Below, piece by piece: positions 1 through 9,059 of a stretch of DNA of 64,000 bases. The DNA lies in the NCBI RefSeq assembly GCF_018882085.1, contig NZ_JACVPB010000004.1:141799-205798 (forward strand), read 5' to 3'. The notes beneath the pieces were generated by a model. That model did no database searches and was not told the origin of the DNA. It saw nothing but the letters and a program-made list of their open reading frames with translations. How positions within the stretch are numbered: position 1 is the first letter of the stretch; each line of letters begins with the position of its first letter. This stretch comes from Polynucleobacter sp. AP-Reno-20A-A9 (lineage in GTDB: Bacteria; Pseudomonadota; Gammaproteobacteria; Burkholderiales; Burkholderiaceae). The position numbers and the translations under genes are program-made.

Positions 1-1
1 C

Positions 2-694
2 GATACTGAAACGACAGGCTTAAATCCAGCAACTGGCGATCGCATTATAGAAATTGGCTGTGTTGAGATGGTTGGTCGTCGCCTAACCGATAGAACATTC
101 CACTACTACATTAATCCTGAACGTGATATTGATGCAGGGGCATTTGCAGTCCATGGACTTTCTAGAGAGTTTTTATCGGATAAGCCGATCTTTGCAAATA
201 TTGTTGAACAGTTAATTGAGTTTGTCGATGGTGCTGAAATTGTGATTCACAACGCAGCCTTTGACTTAGGATTTTTAGATAATGAGTTTGCTCTACTAAA
301 GCGCCCGCCCTTCCGAAATCTGGCATCCAAGGTTACCGATACTCTGCTCGACGCACGCCAGATGTTTCCAGGAAAGCGCAACTCCTTAGATGCGCTATGT
401 GAGCGTTTTTCAATCAGCAACAAACATCGTACTTTGCACGGCGCGTTATTAGATGCCCAGTTGCTTGCTGAAGTCTACGTAGCGATGACCAGGGGTCAAG
501 AAGACCTCTCGATTGATTTGATTGATTACACGGTCGACTCAGACTCTACTGGTCATACCAAAGCTTTACCAACTAATCTCATGGTGCTCTCGGCATCAAA
601 CGATGACCTCGAATGCCATGAAAAAATCTTGGCTGAAATTGCAAAGGCAAGTAAAAAGGACCCCGTCTGGAGCCCTTTAAACGCTACTAGTTAA
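2..694 (+). CDS. dnaQ: DNA polymerase III epsilon subunit (3'-5' proofreading exonuclease), 5' end cut by window
   Basis: Proofreading exonuclease of the replicative polymerase. The frame is open from base 2, and the first residues visible are DTETTGLNP, the Exo I motif with its metal-binding Asp and Glu, so only the start codon and a handful of residues are missing. Exo II follows in HNAAFDLGFLDNEF, and Exo III as HGALLDA near residue 147 of the visible 230, giving a DEDDh-type active site. An internal ATG at 68 would delete Exo I and is not the start. It is convergent with the dehydrogenase gene ending at 710, with only 15 bases between them. Confidence 0.95.
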   Translation, partial: DTETTGLNPATGDRIIEIGCVEMVGRRLTDRTFHYYINPERDIDAGAFAVHGLSREFLSDKPIFANIVEQLIEFVDGAEIVIHNAAFDLGFLDNEFALLKRPPFRNLASKVTDTLLDARQMFPGKRNSLDALCERFSISNKHRTLHGALLDAQLLAEVYVAMTRGQEDLSIDLIDYTVDSDSTGHTKALPTNLMVLSASNDDLECHEKILAEIAKASKKDPVWSPLNATS

Positions 695-709
695 TTGCTG
701 GATTAGTAA

Positions 710-1801
710 TTAGATTGCTGCAGCAATCGCCTTGCCTAAATCATCCGTCTTCGCAGTGCCACCAAGATCAGGTGTAAGCGGTGCATTTCCTGGGCCAGAT
801 GCCAATACTTTTTCAATAGCAGTGAATATCGCTTTGCCAGCTTCAGGGTAGCCAAGGTGATCTAACATCATTGCCCCACTCCAAATCTGACCAATAGGAT
901 TGGCGATCATTTTTCCAAAGATATCCGGGGCTGATCCGTGCACAGGCTCAAACAAGGACGGGAATTTACCTTCAGGATTGATGCTGCCAGATGGCGCTAC
1001 AGCAATGGTGCCGGTGCACGCAGGACCCAAGTCAGAGAGAATATCTCCAAATAAATTGCTCGCCACCACAACGTCAAAGCGATCTGGATTCATAACAAAG
1101 TGAGCCGCCAAAATATCGATATGGTATTTATCAGCCCTTACATCGGCAAATTTTTTGGACATCGCTTCAACACGCTCATCCCAATAAGGCATGGTGATGG
1201 CAATACCATTTGATTTGGTTGCTGAGGTTAAATGCTTCTTAGGGCGGCTTTGCGCCAAGTCAAATGCATATTGCAAAATTCTATCAACGCCCTGTCTTGT
1301 GAAAACAGATTCTTGAATTACGATCTCACGATCCGTATCAGGGAACATCTTCCCACCAACGCTAGAGTACTCTCCCTCGGTGTTTTCACGCACTACAAAG
1401 AAATCAATGTCACCCGGCTTGCGATTAGCCAGTGGGCAAGGCACGCCTGGTAATAAACGTACTGGACGTAAATTGACGTACTGATCAAAGCCGCGGCGGA
1501 ATTGAATTAAGCTTCCCCACAGTGAAACGTGATCGGGCAGAATGTCGGGCATACCGACTGCACCAAAGAAGATCGCGTCGTATTTCATGAGAATATCGAA
1601 CCAATCATCCGGCATCATCTTGCCATGCTTGAGGTAGTAATCACAGCTTGCAAAATCAAAATGATCGAATTGCATACCGAGATTAAACTTGCGATTGGCT
1701 GCTTCTAGCGCGCGTACGCCTTCTGGCATGACTTCTTTGCCAATGCCATCTCCAGGAATAACAGCAATCTTAGGGTTCTTAAATATTTTCTTAGCGTTCA
1801 T
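710..1801 (-). CDS. Tartrate/D-malate dehydrogenase-type decarboxylating enzyme (isopropylmalate dehydrogenase superfamily)
   Basis: NAD-dependent oxidative decarboxylation of a beta-hydroxy acid, probably tartrate or D-malate. The 363-residue length fits the TtuC/DmlA branch. Visible motifs are the N-terminal VIPGDGIGKEV, NTEGEYSSVGG in the substrate region, SNLFGDILSDLGP with metal-binding aspartates, and FEPVHGSAPDIFGK near the cofactor site. The NTEGEYS form favours the tartrate dehydrogenase group over LeuB. LeuB is also less likely because no leuC or leuD is adjacent. No LysR-type regulator or transporter flanks it, so the physiological substrate cannot be fixed. The ATG at 1801 is the only sensible start. 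Confidence 0.85.
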   Translation of the reverse strand: MNAKKIFKNPKIAVIPGDGIGKEVMPEGVRALEAANRKFNLGMQFDHFDFASCDYYLKHGKMMPDDWFDILMKYDAIFFGAVGMPDILPDHVSLWGSLIQFRRGFDQYVNLRPVRLLPGVPCPLANRKPGDIDFFVVRENTEGEYSSVGGKMFPDTDREIVIQESVFTRQGVDRILQYAFDLAQSRPKKHLTSATKSNGIAITMPYWDERVEAMSKKFADVRADKYHIDILAAHFVMNPDRFDVVVASNLFGDILSDLGPACTGTIAVAPSGSINPEGKFPSLFEPVHGSAPDIFGKMIANPIGQIWSGAMMLDHLGYPEAGKAIFTAIEKVLASGPGNAPLTPDLGGTAKTDDLGKAIAAAI

Positions 1802-1850
1802 AAATAATGTGTCTCGTTTTATTTTTGGTGAAGATTGATTTTACAAATAA

Positions 1851-2513
1851 CTAGCTTATAGCGCGACGGATTTCATCTGGCGCCTTCTTACTACCTTTTT
1901 CAACTGATTCGCTATCGTAATCAGTAGTATTTTCGATTGTCTCTGGCTCGGCCTCTAACATCCGAATATTGTCCTTGGGGCAAATTGGAGCTCCATAACT
2001 GGCCCATTTCTTGAGCAGAGTCACCTCATAGCCACATTGACCGCATTTAGCCTTGCTTCGACTGGCATTACTAGGTCTTGGGGGCGGGAAAACAATCGCT
2101 TGGTGTGGATATGGACCTAGCTCCTGGCTGATCATCATTAGCTTTACAGTGAGCTCTTCAGTGGCATGCGCCATTCTGGCCGGACCTTCAAGCCCCACAG
2201 TTTGAGCAATGCCCTTGAAGTCTTCGCCATGGCCGCTAAAACAATCATCCACCGCATGGCAGAGTTCATGAACCAGGGTATCTAAGAGTTGGACGGGCTC
2301 ATCCAATTTGGGAGATATGAATATCTCATTCACACCGCCACCCGAGCGCTCACGCGGCCAGCATTGACCTAGAGTGGTTCTTGGGCTGCTGGAGGCTGGG
2401 AATCCGCATGAAACCCTCACAGGAGGGATGGCATAACCTGCTTTTGAAAAGACCGGCTCAAGATGCCTTACAGCATCCTCTAACCAGGCCTCACGGACTG
2501 TATGTTGCTTCAT
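1851..2513 (-). CDS. SprT-like zinc-dependent metalloprotease domain protein
   Basis: A 220-residue protein with a zincin signature HELCH at residues 82-86 (His82, Glu83, His86), followed by GHGEDFK, which matches the third-ligand region of SprT-like proteins. A C-terminal zinc ribbon is visible as CGQCGYE and a later PICPKDN, giving the four cysteines of a treble-clef-like site. The family includes Spartan-type DNA-protein crosslink proteases, but bacterial members are poorly characterised and the substrate is unknown. It is divergent from the amidase gene at 2591. The shared 77-base gap must hold both promoters; I see no clear consensus pair there. Confidence 0.8.
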   Translation of the reverse strand: MKQHTVREAWLEDAVRHLEPVFSKAGYAIPPVRVSCGFPASSSPRTTLGQCWPRERSGGGVNEIFISPKLDEPVQLLDTLVHELCHAVDDCFSGHGEDFKGIAQTVGLEGPARMAHATEELTVKLMMISQELGPYPHQAIVFPPPRPSNASRSKAKCGQCGYEVTLLKKWASYGAPICPKDNIRMLEAEPETIENTTDYDSESVEKGSKKAPDEIRRAIS

Positions 2514-2590
2514 TTAACTTGTCTTCTATTGAAATTCTGGAACAAAAATCATCAATTGCGATCATACGCCACCGTAAGTAGAATGGGGCT

Positions 2591-3901
2591 ATGAAAGATC
2601 TAGAAAGCCTTAGCGCTACCCAAGCCATCAAAGCCCTCTCCAGGAGAGAAATTAAAGCAACTGATTTACTCCTTTCCTGCCTAGACCGCATAGGGCAAAA
2701 AGAGAGCATTGTTAAGGCCTGGGCAAGTCTCGGCAAGGAAGATGCCTTATCCCGGGCCAAACAGCTTGATAAGGGTGCCTTTCAGGGATTATTGCATGGC
2801 CTTCCAGTCGGGGTTAAGGATCTATTTGATACTTACGACCTCCCGACATCCTATGGCTCACCTATTTACGCCAATCACTATCCAGCTGCCGATGCTGTGG
2901 CGGTCGCCCTCATGCGTCAATCAGGTGCCATTATTTTAGGCAAAACCGTCACAACAGAATTTGCAACATTTAAGAGCGGATTAACGACGAATCCTCATAA
3001 CCCAAAGCACACCCCGGGCGGCTCTTCCAGTGGTTCCGCTGCAGCAGTTGCAGATTTTATGGTTCCACTGGCAACTGGCAGCCAAACCGCTGGCTCAATC
3101 ATTCGCCCCGCCTCTTTTTGTGGTCTTGTTGGCTTTAAACCAAGCCATGGCAAAGTGAGCATCGCGGGGATTAAAAGTCTTTCCATCACTCTCGACACCA
3201 TGGGTTGTTTTGGTAGAACAGTAGAAGATGTGGGGCTTGGTGTTGCAGCCATGAGCGGTGATCATCGCCTTGCAAAGATAGAAGCTTTGCAAAACAAACC
3301 CCGCATTGCCATTTGCAAGACATCAAGCTGGCCTTTTGCTCAAAAGGAAACTGCTACAGCTCTTGCAACCGCACGGCATGCTGCTGAGGCAATTTCTAAG
3401 GGTGCGGTCAGCGATCAAAAGCTACCCAAGGCATGCGATGGCCTCACCCAAGCTCAGACTCGCATCATGATTTCTGAAATGTCACGCAGCTTTACTTTTG
3501 AACGAGTGCATTATGCAAAAAAACTTAGCCCACAACTTTTGAAGCAACTTAGTGAAGGAGCTGAAATTAGCTATGAGCAATATGCAAGAGATTTAATGCT
3601 TGCCGATAAATCAAGAGCGGCTATTGAAGACTTATTCAATAATGAGATTGACATCATGATTGCTCCAAGCGCAAATGGCGAGGCTCCCAACATTAAAGAT
3701 GGCACAGGAGACCCTGTTTTTTCTAGGGCCTGGACCCTTCTGGGCTTGCCCTGCATCAACATCAATGTAGGCACTGGCCCCAATGGCTTGCCAGTAGGAG
3801 TACAGCTCATTGCAGGCCCAGGTAAAGATCATTTCTTATTGAGCGCTGCCAGAGCATTTACATTGGCGTTGCCTGATCCCACCTTACGAGACCAGGCATA
3901 A
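2591..3901 (+). CDS. Amidase (amidase signature family)
   Basis: Hydrolyses a carboxamide using the Ser-cisSer-Lys triad. The catalytic Lys sits in GVKDLFDT, the cis-Ser in the Gly/Ser-rich GGSSSGSAAAVA, and the nucleophile Ser in QTAGSIIRPASFCG, where the usual GGSIR is replaced by AGSIIR. At 436 residues it is slightly shorter than GatA (about 480). It lies away from gatB and gatC, so a catabolic amidase is more likely than the glutamyl-tRNA amidotransferase subunit. Its stop is only 8 bases from the end of the convergent Bug gene, with no terminator between. Confidence 0.85.
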   Translation: MKDLESLSATQAIKALSRREIKATDLLLSCLDRIGQKESIVKAWASLGKEDALSRAKQLDKGAFQGLLHGLPVGVKDLFDTYDLPTSYGSPIYANHYPAADAVAVALMRQSGAIILGKTVTTEFATFKSGLTTNPHNPKHTPGGSSSGSAAAVADFMVPLATGSQTAGSIIRPASFCGLVGFKPSHGKVSIAGIKSLSITLDTMGCFGRTVEDVGLGVAAMSGDHRLAKIEALQNKPRIAICKTSSWPFAQKETATALATARHAAEAISKGAVSDQKLPKACDGLTQAQTRIMISEMSRSFTFERVHYAKKLSPQLLKQLSEGAEISYEQYARDLMLADKSRAAIEDLFNNEIDIMIAPSANGEAPNIKDGTGDPVFSRAWTLLGLPCININVGTGPNGLPVGVQLIAGPGKDHFLLSAARAFTLALPDPTLRDQA

Positions 3902-3909
3902 CCAAACTC

Positions 3910-4884
3910 TTAATCCAGAGTAATGTTTGACGCTTTAATTGCCTTGGCCCAGAAAGGAAGTTCTTTCTTAACTAGTGCATCAGTTTGGTTTGGCCCCAAG
4001 TAACGAAGCTCAACGCCGGCTGCATCTGCACGCTCTTTAATTTCAGGCAAAGCCAAACCCTGCTTTACAGAATTGGTGAGCTTTGTAACCACTGGCGCAG
4101 GTGTTCCAGCTGGCGCATAGAGAGCCACCCATGATTCCAATTGAAACGACGGTAAACCAGCCTCGGCGGTAGTTGGTACGTTTGGCATACCAGGGTGGCG
4201 ATTTTTACCGGTGACAGCAAGCCCCTTGAGTTTTCCACTCTGAACGTGCTGCATGACTGAAGGCGGTGTGCTAATAAATACCTGCACCTGCCCCGCCAAG
4301 ACATCCTGAATCGCTGGGCCAGATCCTTTGTATGGAACATGCACCATATCTACACCCGTAGTTTGCTTAAAGATCTCCGTACCAATATGTGACACGGAGC
4401 CATTGCCTTGTGAGGCGTAATTTAATTTACCTGGATTCGCCTTTGCGTACGCAATGAATTCTTTCAAATTATTTACTGGCACTGATGGATGTACTGCAAT
4501 GACATTGGTAGACACAGTAAGCAAGGCTATTGGAGAGAAATCTTTAATTGGATCCCAGGGAAGCTTATCGAATAAGGCAGGGTTACCAACGTGGTATCCG
4601 GAATAGGAAATCAATAATGTATAGCCATCTGGTTTGGCTTTAGCAACATATTGATAGGCTGTATTACCGCTTGCTCCTGGCTTGTTATCAACAATCACTG
4701 GTTGGCCAATCACGCGCGTCAATGGTTCGCTCAATAGACGTGCTGAGGTATCAACCAGTCCACCAGGAGGATTGGGTACAACTAATGTAATTGGGCGATC
4801 TGGAAAGGATTGAGCCAGAGCTAAACATGAAATCCCAAAACCTAAAATGACAAACGTACTACGAATCACTGAATATTTTTTCAT
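3910..4884 (-). CDS. Bug/TctC-family periplasmic solute-binding receptor
   Basis: Periplasmic binding protein of the tripartite tricarboxylate transporter (TTT) family, 324 residues. There is a signal peptide over about residues 1-25 ending LALAQ, followed by the hallmark FPDRPITLVVPNPPGG. Later family blocks are GKLNYASQGNGS and [22 protein letters not shown] at 4884 is preferred because GGAG lies six bases upstream; the TTG at 4896 would overlap that site. No TctA/TctB membrane partners are present, so this is an orphan receptor, as is common for Bug proteins in Burkholderiales. The ligand is probably a carboxylic or amino acid but cannot be deduced. Confidence 0.9.
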   Translation of the reverse strand: MKKYSVIRSTFVILGFGISCLALAQSFPDRPITLVVPNPPGGLVDTSARLLSEPLTRVIGQPVIVDNKPGASGNTAYQYVAKAKPDGYTLLISYSGYHVGNPALFDKLPWDPIKDFSPIALLTVSTNVIAVHPSVPVNNLKEFIAYAKANPGKLNYASQGNGSVSHIGTEIFKQTTGVDMVHVPYKGSGPAIQDVLAGQVQVFISTPPSVMQHVQSGKLKGLAVTGKNRHPGMPNVPTTAEAGLPSFQLESWVALYAPAGTPAPVVTKLTNSVKQGLALPEIKERADAAGVELRYLGPNQTDALVKKELPFWAKAIKASNITLD

Positions 4885-4909
4885 TAATTTCTCCAACTAA
4901 TTTGAATGG

Positions 4910-6031
4910 TTATCGCTGCCCTACTTTGACATCGCCAAAGACAGCTTGTGCTTCACGAGGCAAACAACGCCAATAGCGCTCATTTGCTGTAACAGTGCCA
5001 CCCAAAGCAGCAGCGGCTTCCCATCCCCAGCGAGGCTTATATAAAAAAGCTCTTGCTAGAGCTATCAGATCTGCATCACCCGCCTGCAAAATATCTTCAG
5101 CTTGCTGGGGTTCCGTGATCAAGCCCACCGTCATGGTTGGCAAACCAGATTGCTCTTTAACGATTTTGGCAAATGACACCTGATAATTTGGACCAATCGC
5201 AATCTTTTGTTTTGGAGAAATGCCACCAGAAGAAATATGAACAAAATCACAGCCCATGGGTTTTAGCTGTTTAGCAAAGTTCGCAGTCTCTTCCGGGGTC
5301 CAGCCACCCTCTATCCAGTCACAAGCTGAAATACGGATGCCGAGTACACCTTGGTATGCCGCTCTAACAGCTGCGAATAGCTCCAATGGAAAACGTATGC
5401 GGTTTTCAAATGAGCCACCGTATTCATCAGTGCGTTGATTGGCGATAGGAGATAAAAATTGGTGCAACAAGTAGCCGTGAGCTCCATGTAACTCGATACC
5501 ATCAATTCCACTGCGCGCAGCACGCTTTGCTGATGACACAAAATCATCGATCAGTTTTTTTAATTCAGTTTTACTTAACTCATGAGGTAAACGCTCTCCA
5601 TCTAACTGAGGGATCGCTGAAGGCGCTAGAGTTTCCCATCCACCTTGATCAATTGATAGAAGCTGCCCACCATCCCAGGGGGTTGCGCTAGAAGCTTTGC
5701 GCCCTGCATGGGCTAGCTGAATAAAAACAGGTACCGCTGGAGCCAGTTCACGCGCACGGCCCAATTTGTCCTTCAAGGCTGATTCAGTACGATCATCCCA
5801 AAGCCCTAGACAAGCAGGCGTAATGCGGGCCTCTGGGCTCACCCCGGTGGCCTCAATAATGAAAAGTGCTGCTCCGCTATTGAGTAAATTTCCCCAGTGC
5901 ATGAGGTGCCAGTCAGTTGCCTCGCCGTTATTGGCCGAATACTGACACATAGGGGCAACCACAATGCGGTTTGCCAGCTCTAGAGGCCCCTTTGGGGAAT
6001 TGAGGGTGTAGCTTGAAAATAAAAGACTCAT
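4910..6031 (-). CDS. NADH:flavin oxidoreductase, Old Yellow Enzyme family (YqjM-like)
   Basis: FMN-dependent ene-reductase acting on activated C=C bonds. From the ATG at 6031 the protein has 373 residues. Cys29 in APMCQYSA corresponds to the redox-tuning cysteine of the YqjM class. HGAHGYLLHQFLSP followed by NQRTDEYGGSFENR is the strongly conserved core, and DADLIALARAFLYKP is the C-terminal FMN phosphate region. A longer frame reaching 6166 adds 45 hydrophobic, non-family residues and would run into the mmsA promoter region, so it is rejected. The gene is divergent from mmsA and lies 13 bases upstream of the Bug gene start. Confidence 0.9.
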   Translation of the reverse strand: MSLLFSSYTLNSPKGPLELANRIVVAPMCQYSANNGEATDWHLMHWGNLLNSGAALFIIEATGVSPEARITPACLGLWDDRTESALKDKLGRARELAPAVPVFIQLAHAGRKASSATPWDGGQLLSIDQGGWETLAPSAIPQLDGERLPHELSKTELKKLIDDFVSSAKRAARSGIDGIELHGAHGYLLHQFLSPIANQRTDEYGGSFENRIRFPLELFAAVRAAYQGVLGIRISACDWIEGGWTPEETANFAKQLKPMGCDFVHISSGGISPKQKIAIGPNYQVSFAKIVKEQSGLPTMTVGLITEPQQAEDILQAGDADLIALARAFLYKPRWGWEAAAALGGTVTANERYWRCLPREAQAVFGDVKVGQR

Positions 6032-6135
6032 AAAATGCCTTGAAAAGCCCAAAAATAGGTCAAAAAAATACGAAAATTGCCGTAAAGCGATAGAATACTT
6101 AAAAAGCAGAATAAACGAGACAGAGAAGTCGTGCA

Positions 6136-6147
6136 GGCTAATTAGCC
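6136..6147. promoter_or_regulatory. 12-bp perfect palindrome GGCTAATTAGCC in the OYE/mmsA divergent intergenic region
   Basis: The 165-base gap between the two divergent genes contains the perfect palindrome GGCTAATTAGCC, 50 bases before the mmsA start. Placement and symmetry suit a dimeric regulator, but no regulator gene is adjacent. AGGC before it and GCCT followed by T6 after it could also fold as a weak hairpin. Operator function is inference. Confidence 0.3.
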
Positions 6148-6196
6148 AAGCGGCCTTTTTTACCAAAAACCTTAAGAATACTCACTACAAGAGATT

Positions 6197-7717
6197 ATGA
6201 ACGCACCTCAAGCCTTTGAATCAAAAGAAGATATTGGCCACTTTGTTGGCGGCAATGTAATTAACCCTAAAGACGGTCGCTTTGCCGATGTTTACAACCC
6301 AACCAAAGGGATCGTAGCTCGTCGCGTTGCACTTGCTAGCCGCAAAGAGGTTGATGAAGTTGTAGCTAATGCCCAGGCTGCCTTTGTGTCATGGAGTCAA
6401 ACCTCCCCACTGCGCCGTGCACGCATCATGTTCAAATATCTTGAATTGTTAAACGCTCATCGCGATGAGTTAGCTGCCATTATTACAGCTGAACACGGCA
6501 AGGTATTTACCGATGCTCAAGGCGAAGTGACACGCGGGATTGAGATTGTGGAATTTGCTACCGGCATTCCTGAGCTGCTCAAGGGTGACTATACAGAGCA
6601 AGTATCGACTGGCATTGATAACTGGGTTATGCGTCAGCCTTTGGGCGTAGTCGCCGGTATTACGCCATTTAACTTCCCAGTCATGGTGCCAATGTGGATG
6701 TTCCCCGTTGCAATTGCTTGCGGCAATACGTTCATCCTCAAACCTAGCCCTACAGACCCTTCTGCTTCATTGTTTATGGCTAAACTCCTCAAGGAAGCTG
6801 GCCTGCCTGACGGTGTATTCAACGTTGTTCAAGGCGACAAAGAAGCGGTTGATGCCTTAATTGAAAATCCAGATGTCAAAGCTGTGAGTTTTGTAGGCTC
6901 CACTCCAATCGCTAATTACATCTATGAGCGTTGCTCTCACTTTGGTAAGCGCTCCCAAGCTTTAGGCGGGGCCAAGAACCACATGGTGATCATGCCTGAT
7001 GCCGATATTGACAAAGCAATTGATGCTCTGGTTGGCGCCGCGTACGGCTCTGCTGGCGAACGCTGTATGGCGATTTCAGTAGCGGTATTGGTTGGTGATG
7101 TGGCTGAGAAGATCATGCCAAAGCTGATCGAGCGCACCAAGACGCTAAAAGTTAAAAACGGCATGGAGCTCGATGCTGAGATGGGTCCTATTGTTACTAA
7201 AGCTGCCTTAGAGCGCATCACCGGCTATATTGAGGCTGGCGTAGCTTCTGGCGCAAAACTTCTTGTTGATGGCCGCGGACTCAAAGTTCCCGGCAACGAG
7301 AATGGATTCTTTATCGGCGGCACATTGTTTGACAATGTCACTCCAGATATGAAGATTTACCTAGAAGAAATCTTTGGACCAGTTCTATCCTGCTTGCGTG
7401 TTGCTAACTTTACAGATGCCCTGAACTTAGTGAACTCTTGCGAATTTGGTAATGGTGTAGCCTGCTTCACAAGCGATGGCAATATTGCACGTGAGTTTGC
7501 CCGTCGCGTACAAGTAGGCATGGTCGGTATTAACGTACCTATTCCAGTTCCGATGGCATGGCACGGCTTCGGTGGTTGGAAAAAATCCATCTTTGGCGAT
7601 ATGCATGCGTACGGCAAAGAAGGTGTGCGTTTCTATACTAAGCAAAAGAGCGTAATGCAGCGCTGGCCTGAGAGTATTGCTAAAGGGGCAGAGTTTGTAA
7701 TGCCTACCTCTAAGTGA
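6197..7717 (+). CDS. mmsA: Methylmalonate-semialdehyde dehydrogenase (CoA-acylating)
   Basis: Oxidises methylmalonate semialdehyde (and malonate semialdehyde) to propionyl-CoA or acetyl-CoA with NAD and CoA, in valine, beta-alanine or inositol breakdown. At 506 residues it has the family size. Visible motifs are the aldehyde dehydrogenase NAD block [30 protein letters not shown], and the nucleophile Cys290 in [11 protein letters not shown]. The GSAGERCMA form is diagnostic of the MmsA group. It stands alone, without mmsB, but Old Yellow Enzyme is divergent from it. A strong hairpin terminator follows the stop codon. Confidence 0.93.
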   Translation: MNAPQAFESKEDIGHFVGGNVINPKDGRFADVYNPTKGIVARRVALASRKEVDEVVANAQAAFVSWSQTSPLRRARIMFKYLELLNAHRDELAAIITAEHGKVFTDAQGEVTRGIEIVEFATGIPELLKGDYTEQVSTGIDNWVMRQPLGVVAGITPFNFPVMVPMWMFPVAIACGNTFILKPSPTDPSASLFMAKLLKEAGLPDGVFNVVQGDKEAVDALIENPDVKAVSFVGSTPIANYIYERCSHFGKRSQALGGAKNHMVIMPDADIDKAIDALVGAAYGSAGERCMAISVAVLVGDVAEKIMPKLIERTKTLKVKNGMELDAEMGPIVTKAALERITGYIEAGVASGAKLLVDGRGLKVPGNENGFFIGGTLFDNVTPDMKIYLEEIFGPVLSCLRVANFTDALNLVNSCEFGNGVACFTSDGNIAREFARRVQVGMVGINVPIPVPMAWHGFGGWKKSIFGDMHAYGKEGVRFYTKQKSVMQRWPESIAKGAEFVMPTSK

Positions 7718-7736
7718 TATTGGGCAGTCATTAGCG

Positions 7737-7763
7737 AAAAAGCGATCTTCGGATCGCTTTTTT
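7737..7763. terminator. Bidirectional intrinsic terminator between mmsA and the DUF1178 gene
   Basis: AGCGATC-TTCG-GATCGCT forms a 7-bp stem closed by a UUCG tetraloop, with A-runs on the left and T6 on the right. It therefore reads as an intrinsic terminator on both strands, serving the two convergent genes. Confidence 0.9.
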
Positions 7764-7787
7764 ATTTACCAGGTTTACATTGAAAAT

Positions 7788-8273
7788 TTACTGGAGTGTG
7801 TTTTTAAGAGCGGGAATCATTGGCATCGAGAGTACATCAATGCCCTCCTCTCTTAAGGCTTCAGCCTCATCGAAAGTAGTTTGTCCACGAATACTTCTCT
7901 CAGGAGATTCTTTGTAGTGAATTTTTCTGGCCTCATCAGCAAAAGAATTACCAACATCCTCTGAGCGACCCATTAACTCTCTCATGCCCTTCAAAAAGGC
8001 GGCTTGTACTTGAGCTTCAAGGTGAGAATGATCGCTACCGGTTAAGGCAACAACACCACCACTCAAACTTTCAGATTCTGTCTTGGGGATAGCTAGCTCA
8101 GTAGAGGATGATTTACCAATATGTGGGGCTGAGGGCATGCGAGTAATTTCAGTACTGTCGCATACGGGACACGCAAGCATCCCATTGTCTTGCTGAGCAA
8201 GACAATCTTCTTCTGAGGTAAACCACCCTTCAAAACGATGTTCAAGGGGGCAGGCTAAGTTATAGACTTTCAT
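7788..8273 (-). CDS. DUF1178 family protein with N-terminal zinc-ribbon-like cysteines
   Basis: A 161-residue cytoplasmic protein of unknown function. It begins MKVYNLACPLEHRFEGWF and carries a CPVCDS pair at about residues 36-39. With Cys8 and Cys27 this could make a small zinc site. The middle is low-complexity, and the C-terminal half has the HYKESPERSIRGQ block seen in DUF1178 proteins. It follows the Nudix gene by 65 bases on the same strand and is probably co-transcribed with it downstream of the nuo locus. No enzymatic motif is seen. Confidence 0.85.
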   Translation of the reverse strand: MKVYNLACPLEHRFEGWFTSEEDCLAQQDNGMLACPVCDSTEITRMPSAPHIGKSSSTELAIPKTESESLSGGVVALTGSDHSHLEAQVQAAFLKGMRELMGRSEDVGNSFADEARKIHYKESPERSIRGQTTFDEAEALREEGIDVLSMPMIPALKNTLQ

Positions 8274-8338
8274 AAAACGTATATAAGGGCAAAAACGATA
8301 AATTCAATACCCCTATTTTAATCGGGTTTGAATATCCC

Positions 8339-8938
8339 CTATTCGATTGGATGCGGGTTTACTAAACCGCTACGATAACGATCTAACCAGTAGGTAGCTA
8401 TCGTGGTTTTGACGTCCGTAATCTCGCCATCCTCAACCCAGCCTATTAATTGCTCCAATGGGGCGGCAAAGACATCCAAAAACTCTTCATCATCAAGATG
8501 GCTTTTACCTGGGATTAGACCTTCAGCCAGATAGATATCGATGAACTCTGTTGAATACGAAATCACTGGATGAATGCGGCGAATGAAGCTCCATTTTTTT
8601 GCCGTATAGCCAGTCTCTTCCTCGAGCTCTCGCCGCGCACAAACCAAGCGGTCTTCATTAGGGTCTAATTTACCCGCAGGAATTTCTATACACGTTTTAG
8701 CAATGGGGTAACGATATTGGCGCTCCAGAAGAACTCTGCCATCATCCAATATTGCAACAATGGCTACCGCACCCGGATGCGTTAAATATTCTCGTATTGC
8801 CTCTTCTCCGTCAGGCAATGAGACCTTATCACGCTTCATCTTTAAGAAGATTCCACCATAAACATCTTCACCTGAAAGACGCTCCTCACGTAAATGTTTA
8901 TCGCCAGTAGGTAGATCTTCGAATGATTTTTCAGTCAT
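8339..8938 (-). CDS. Nudix hydrolase, ADP-ribose pyrophosphatase-like
   Basis: Hydrolyses a nucleoside diphosphate linked to another moiety, most likely ADP-ribose. The complete Nudix box is visible: GKLDPNE, seven residues, then RELEEETGY, matching G-x5-E-x7-R-E-U-x-E-E-x-G-U. The preceding QYRYPIAKTCIEIPAGKLDP is the ADPRase-type lead-in. Length is 199 residues, normal for the NudF-like group. It lies downstream of the complex I operon but behind a terminator. A Nudix gene after nuoN is a common arrangement in Burkholderiales. Confidence 0.88.
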   Translation of the reverse strand: MTEKSFEDLPTGDKHLREERLSGEDVYGGIFLKMKRDKVSLPDGEEAIREYLTHPGAVAIVAILDDGRVLLERQYRYPIAKTCIEIPAGKLDPNEDRLVCARRELEEETGYTAKKWSFIRRIHPVISYSTEFIDIYLAEGLIPGKSHLDDEEFLDVFAAPLEQLIGWVEDGEITDVKTTIATYWLDRYRSGLVNPHPIE

Positions 8939-9019
8939 GGGTTTTGGTAAGTTTCCGTCTATAGATAATTAAATCAGCTTAATTAAATTGAATGTCATTT
9001 TGATGGCAACTAAAACAAT

Positions 9020-9042
9020 AAAGGCCCCTTACGGAGCCTTTT
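9020..9042 (-). terminator. Intrinsic terminator at the end of the nuo operon
   Basis: On the minus strand AAAGGC-TCC-GTAA-GGG-GCCTTT forms a near-perfect stem 18 bases past the nuoN stop, followed by a U-rich stretch. It can fold on either strand, but the gene layout points to termination of nuoA-N. Confidence 0.75.
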
Positions 9043-9059
9043 GTAGAGTATTGATCGTA

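Noticed and set aside
710..1801. Assignment as leuB
   Set aside because: The NTEGEYS block and the absence of leuC/leuD fit the tartrate/malate dehydrogenase branch better.
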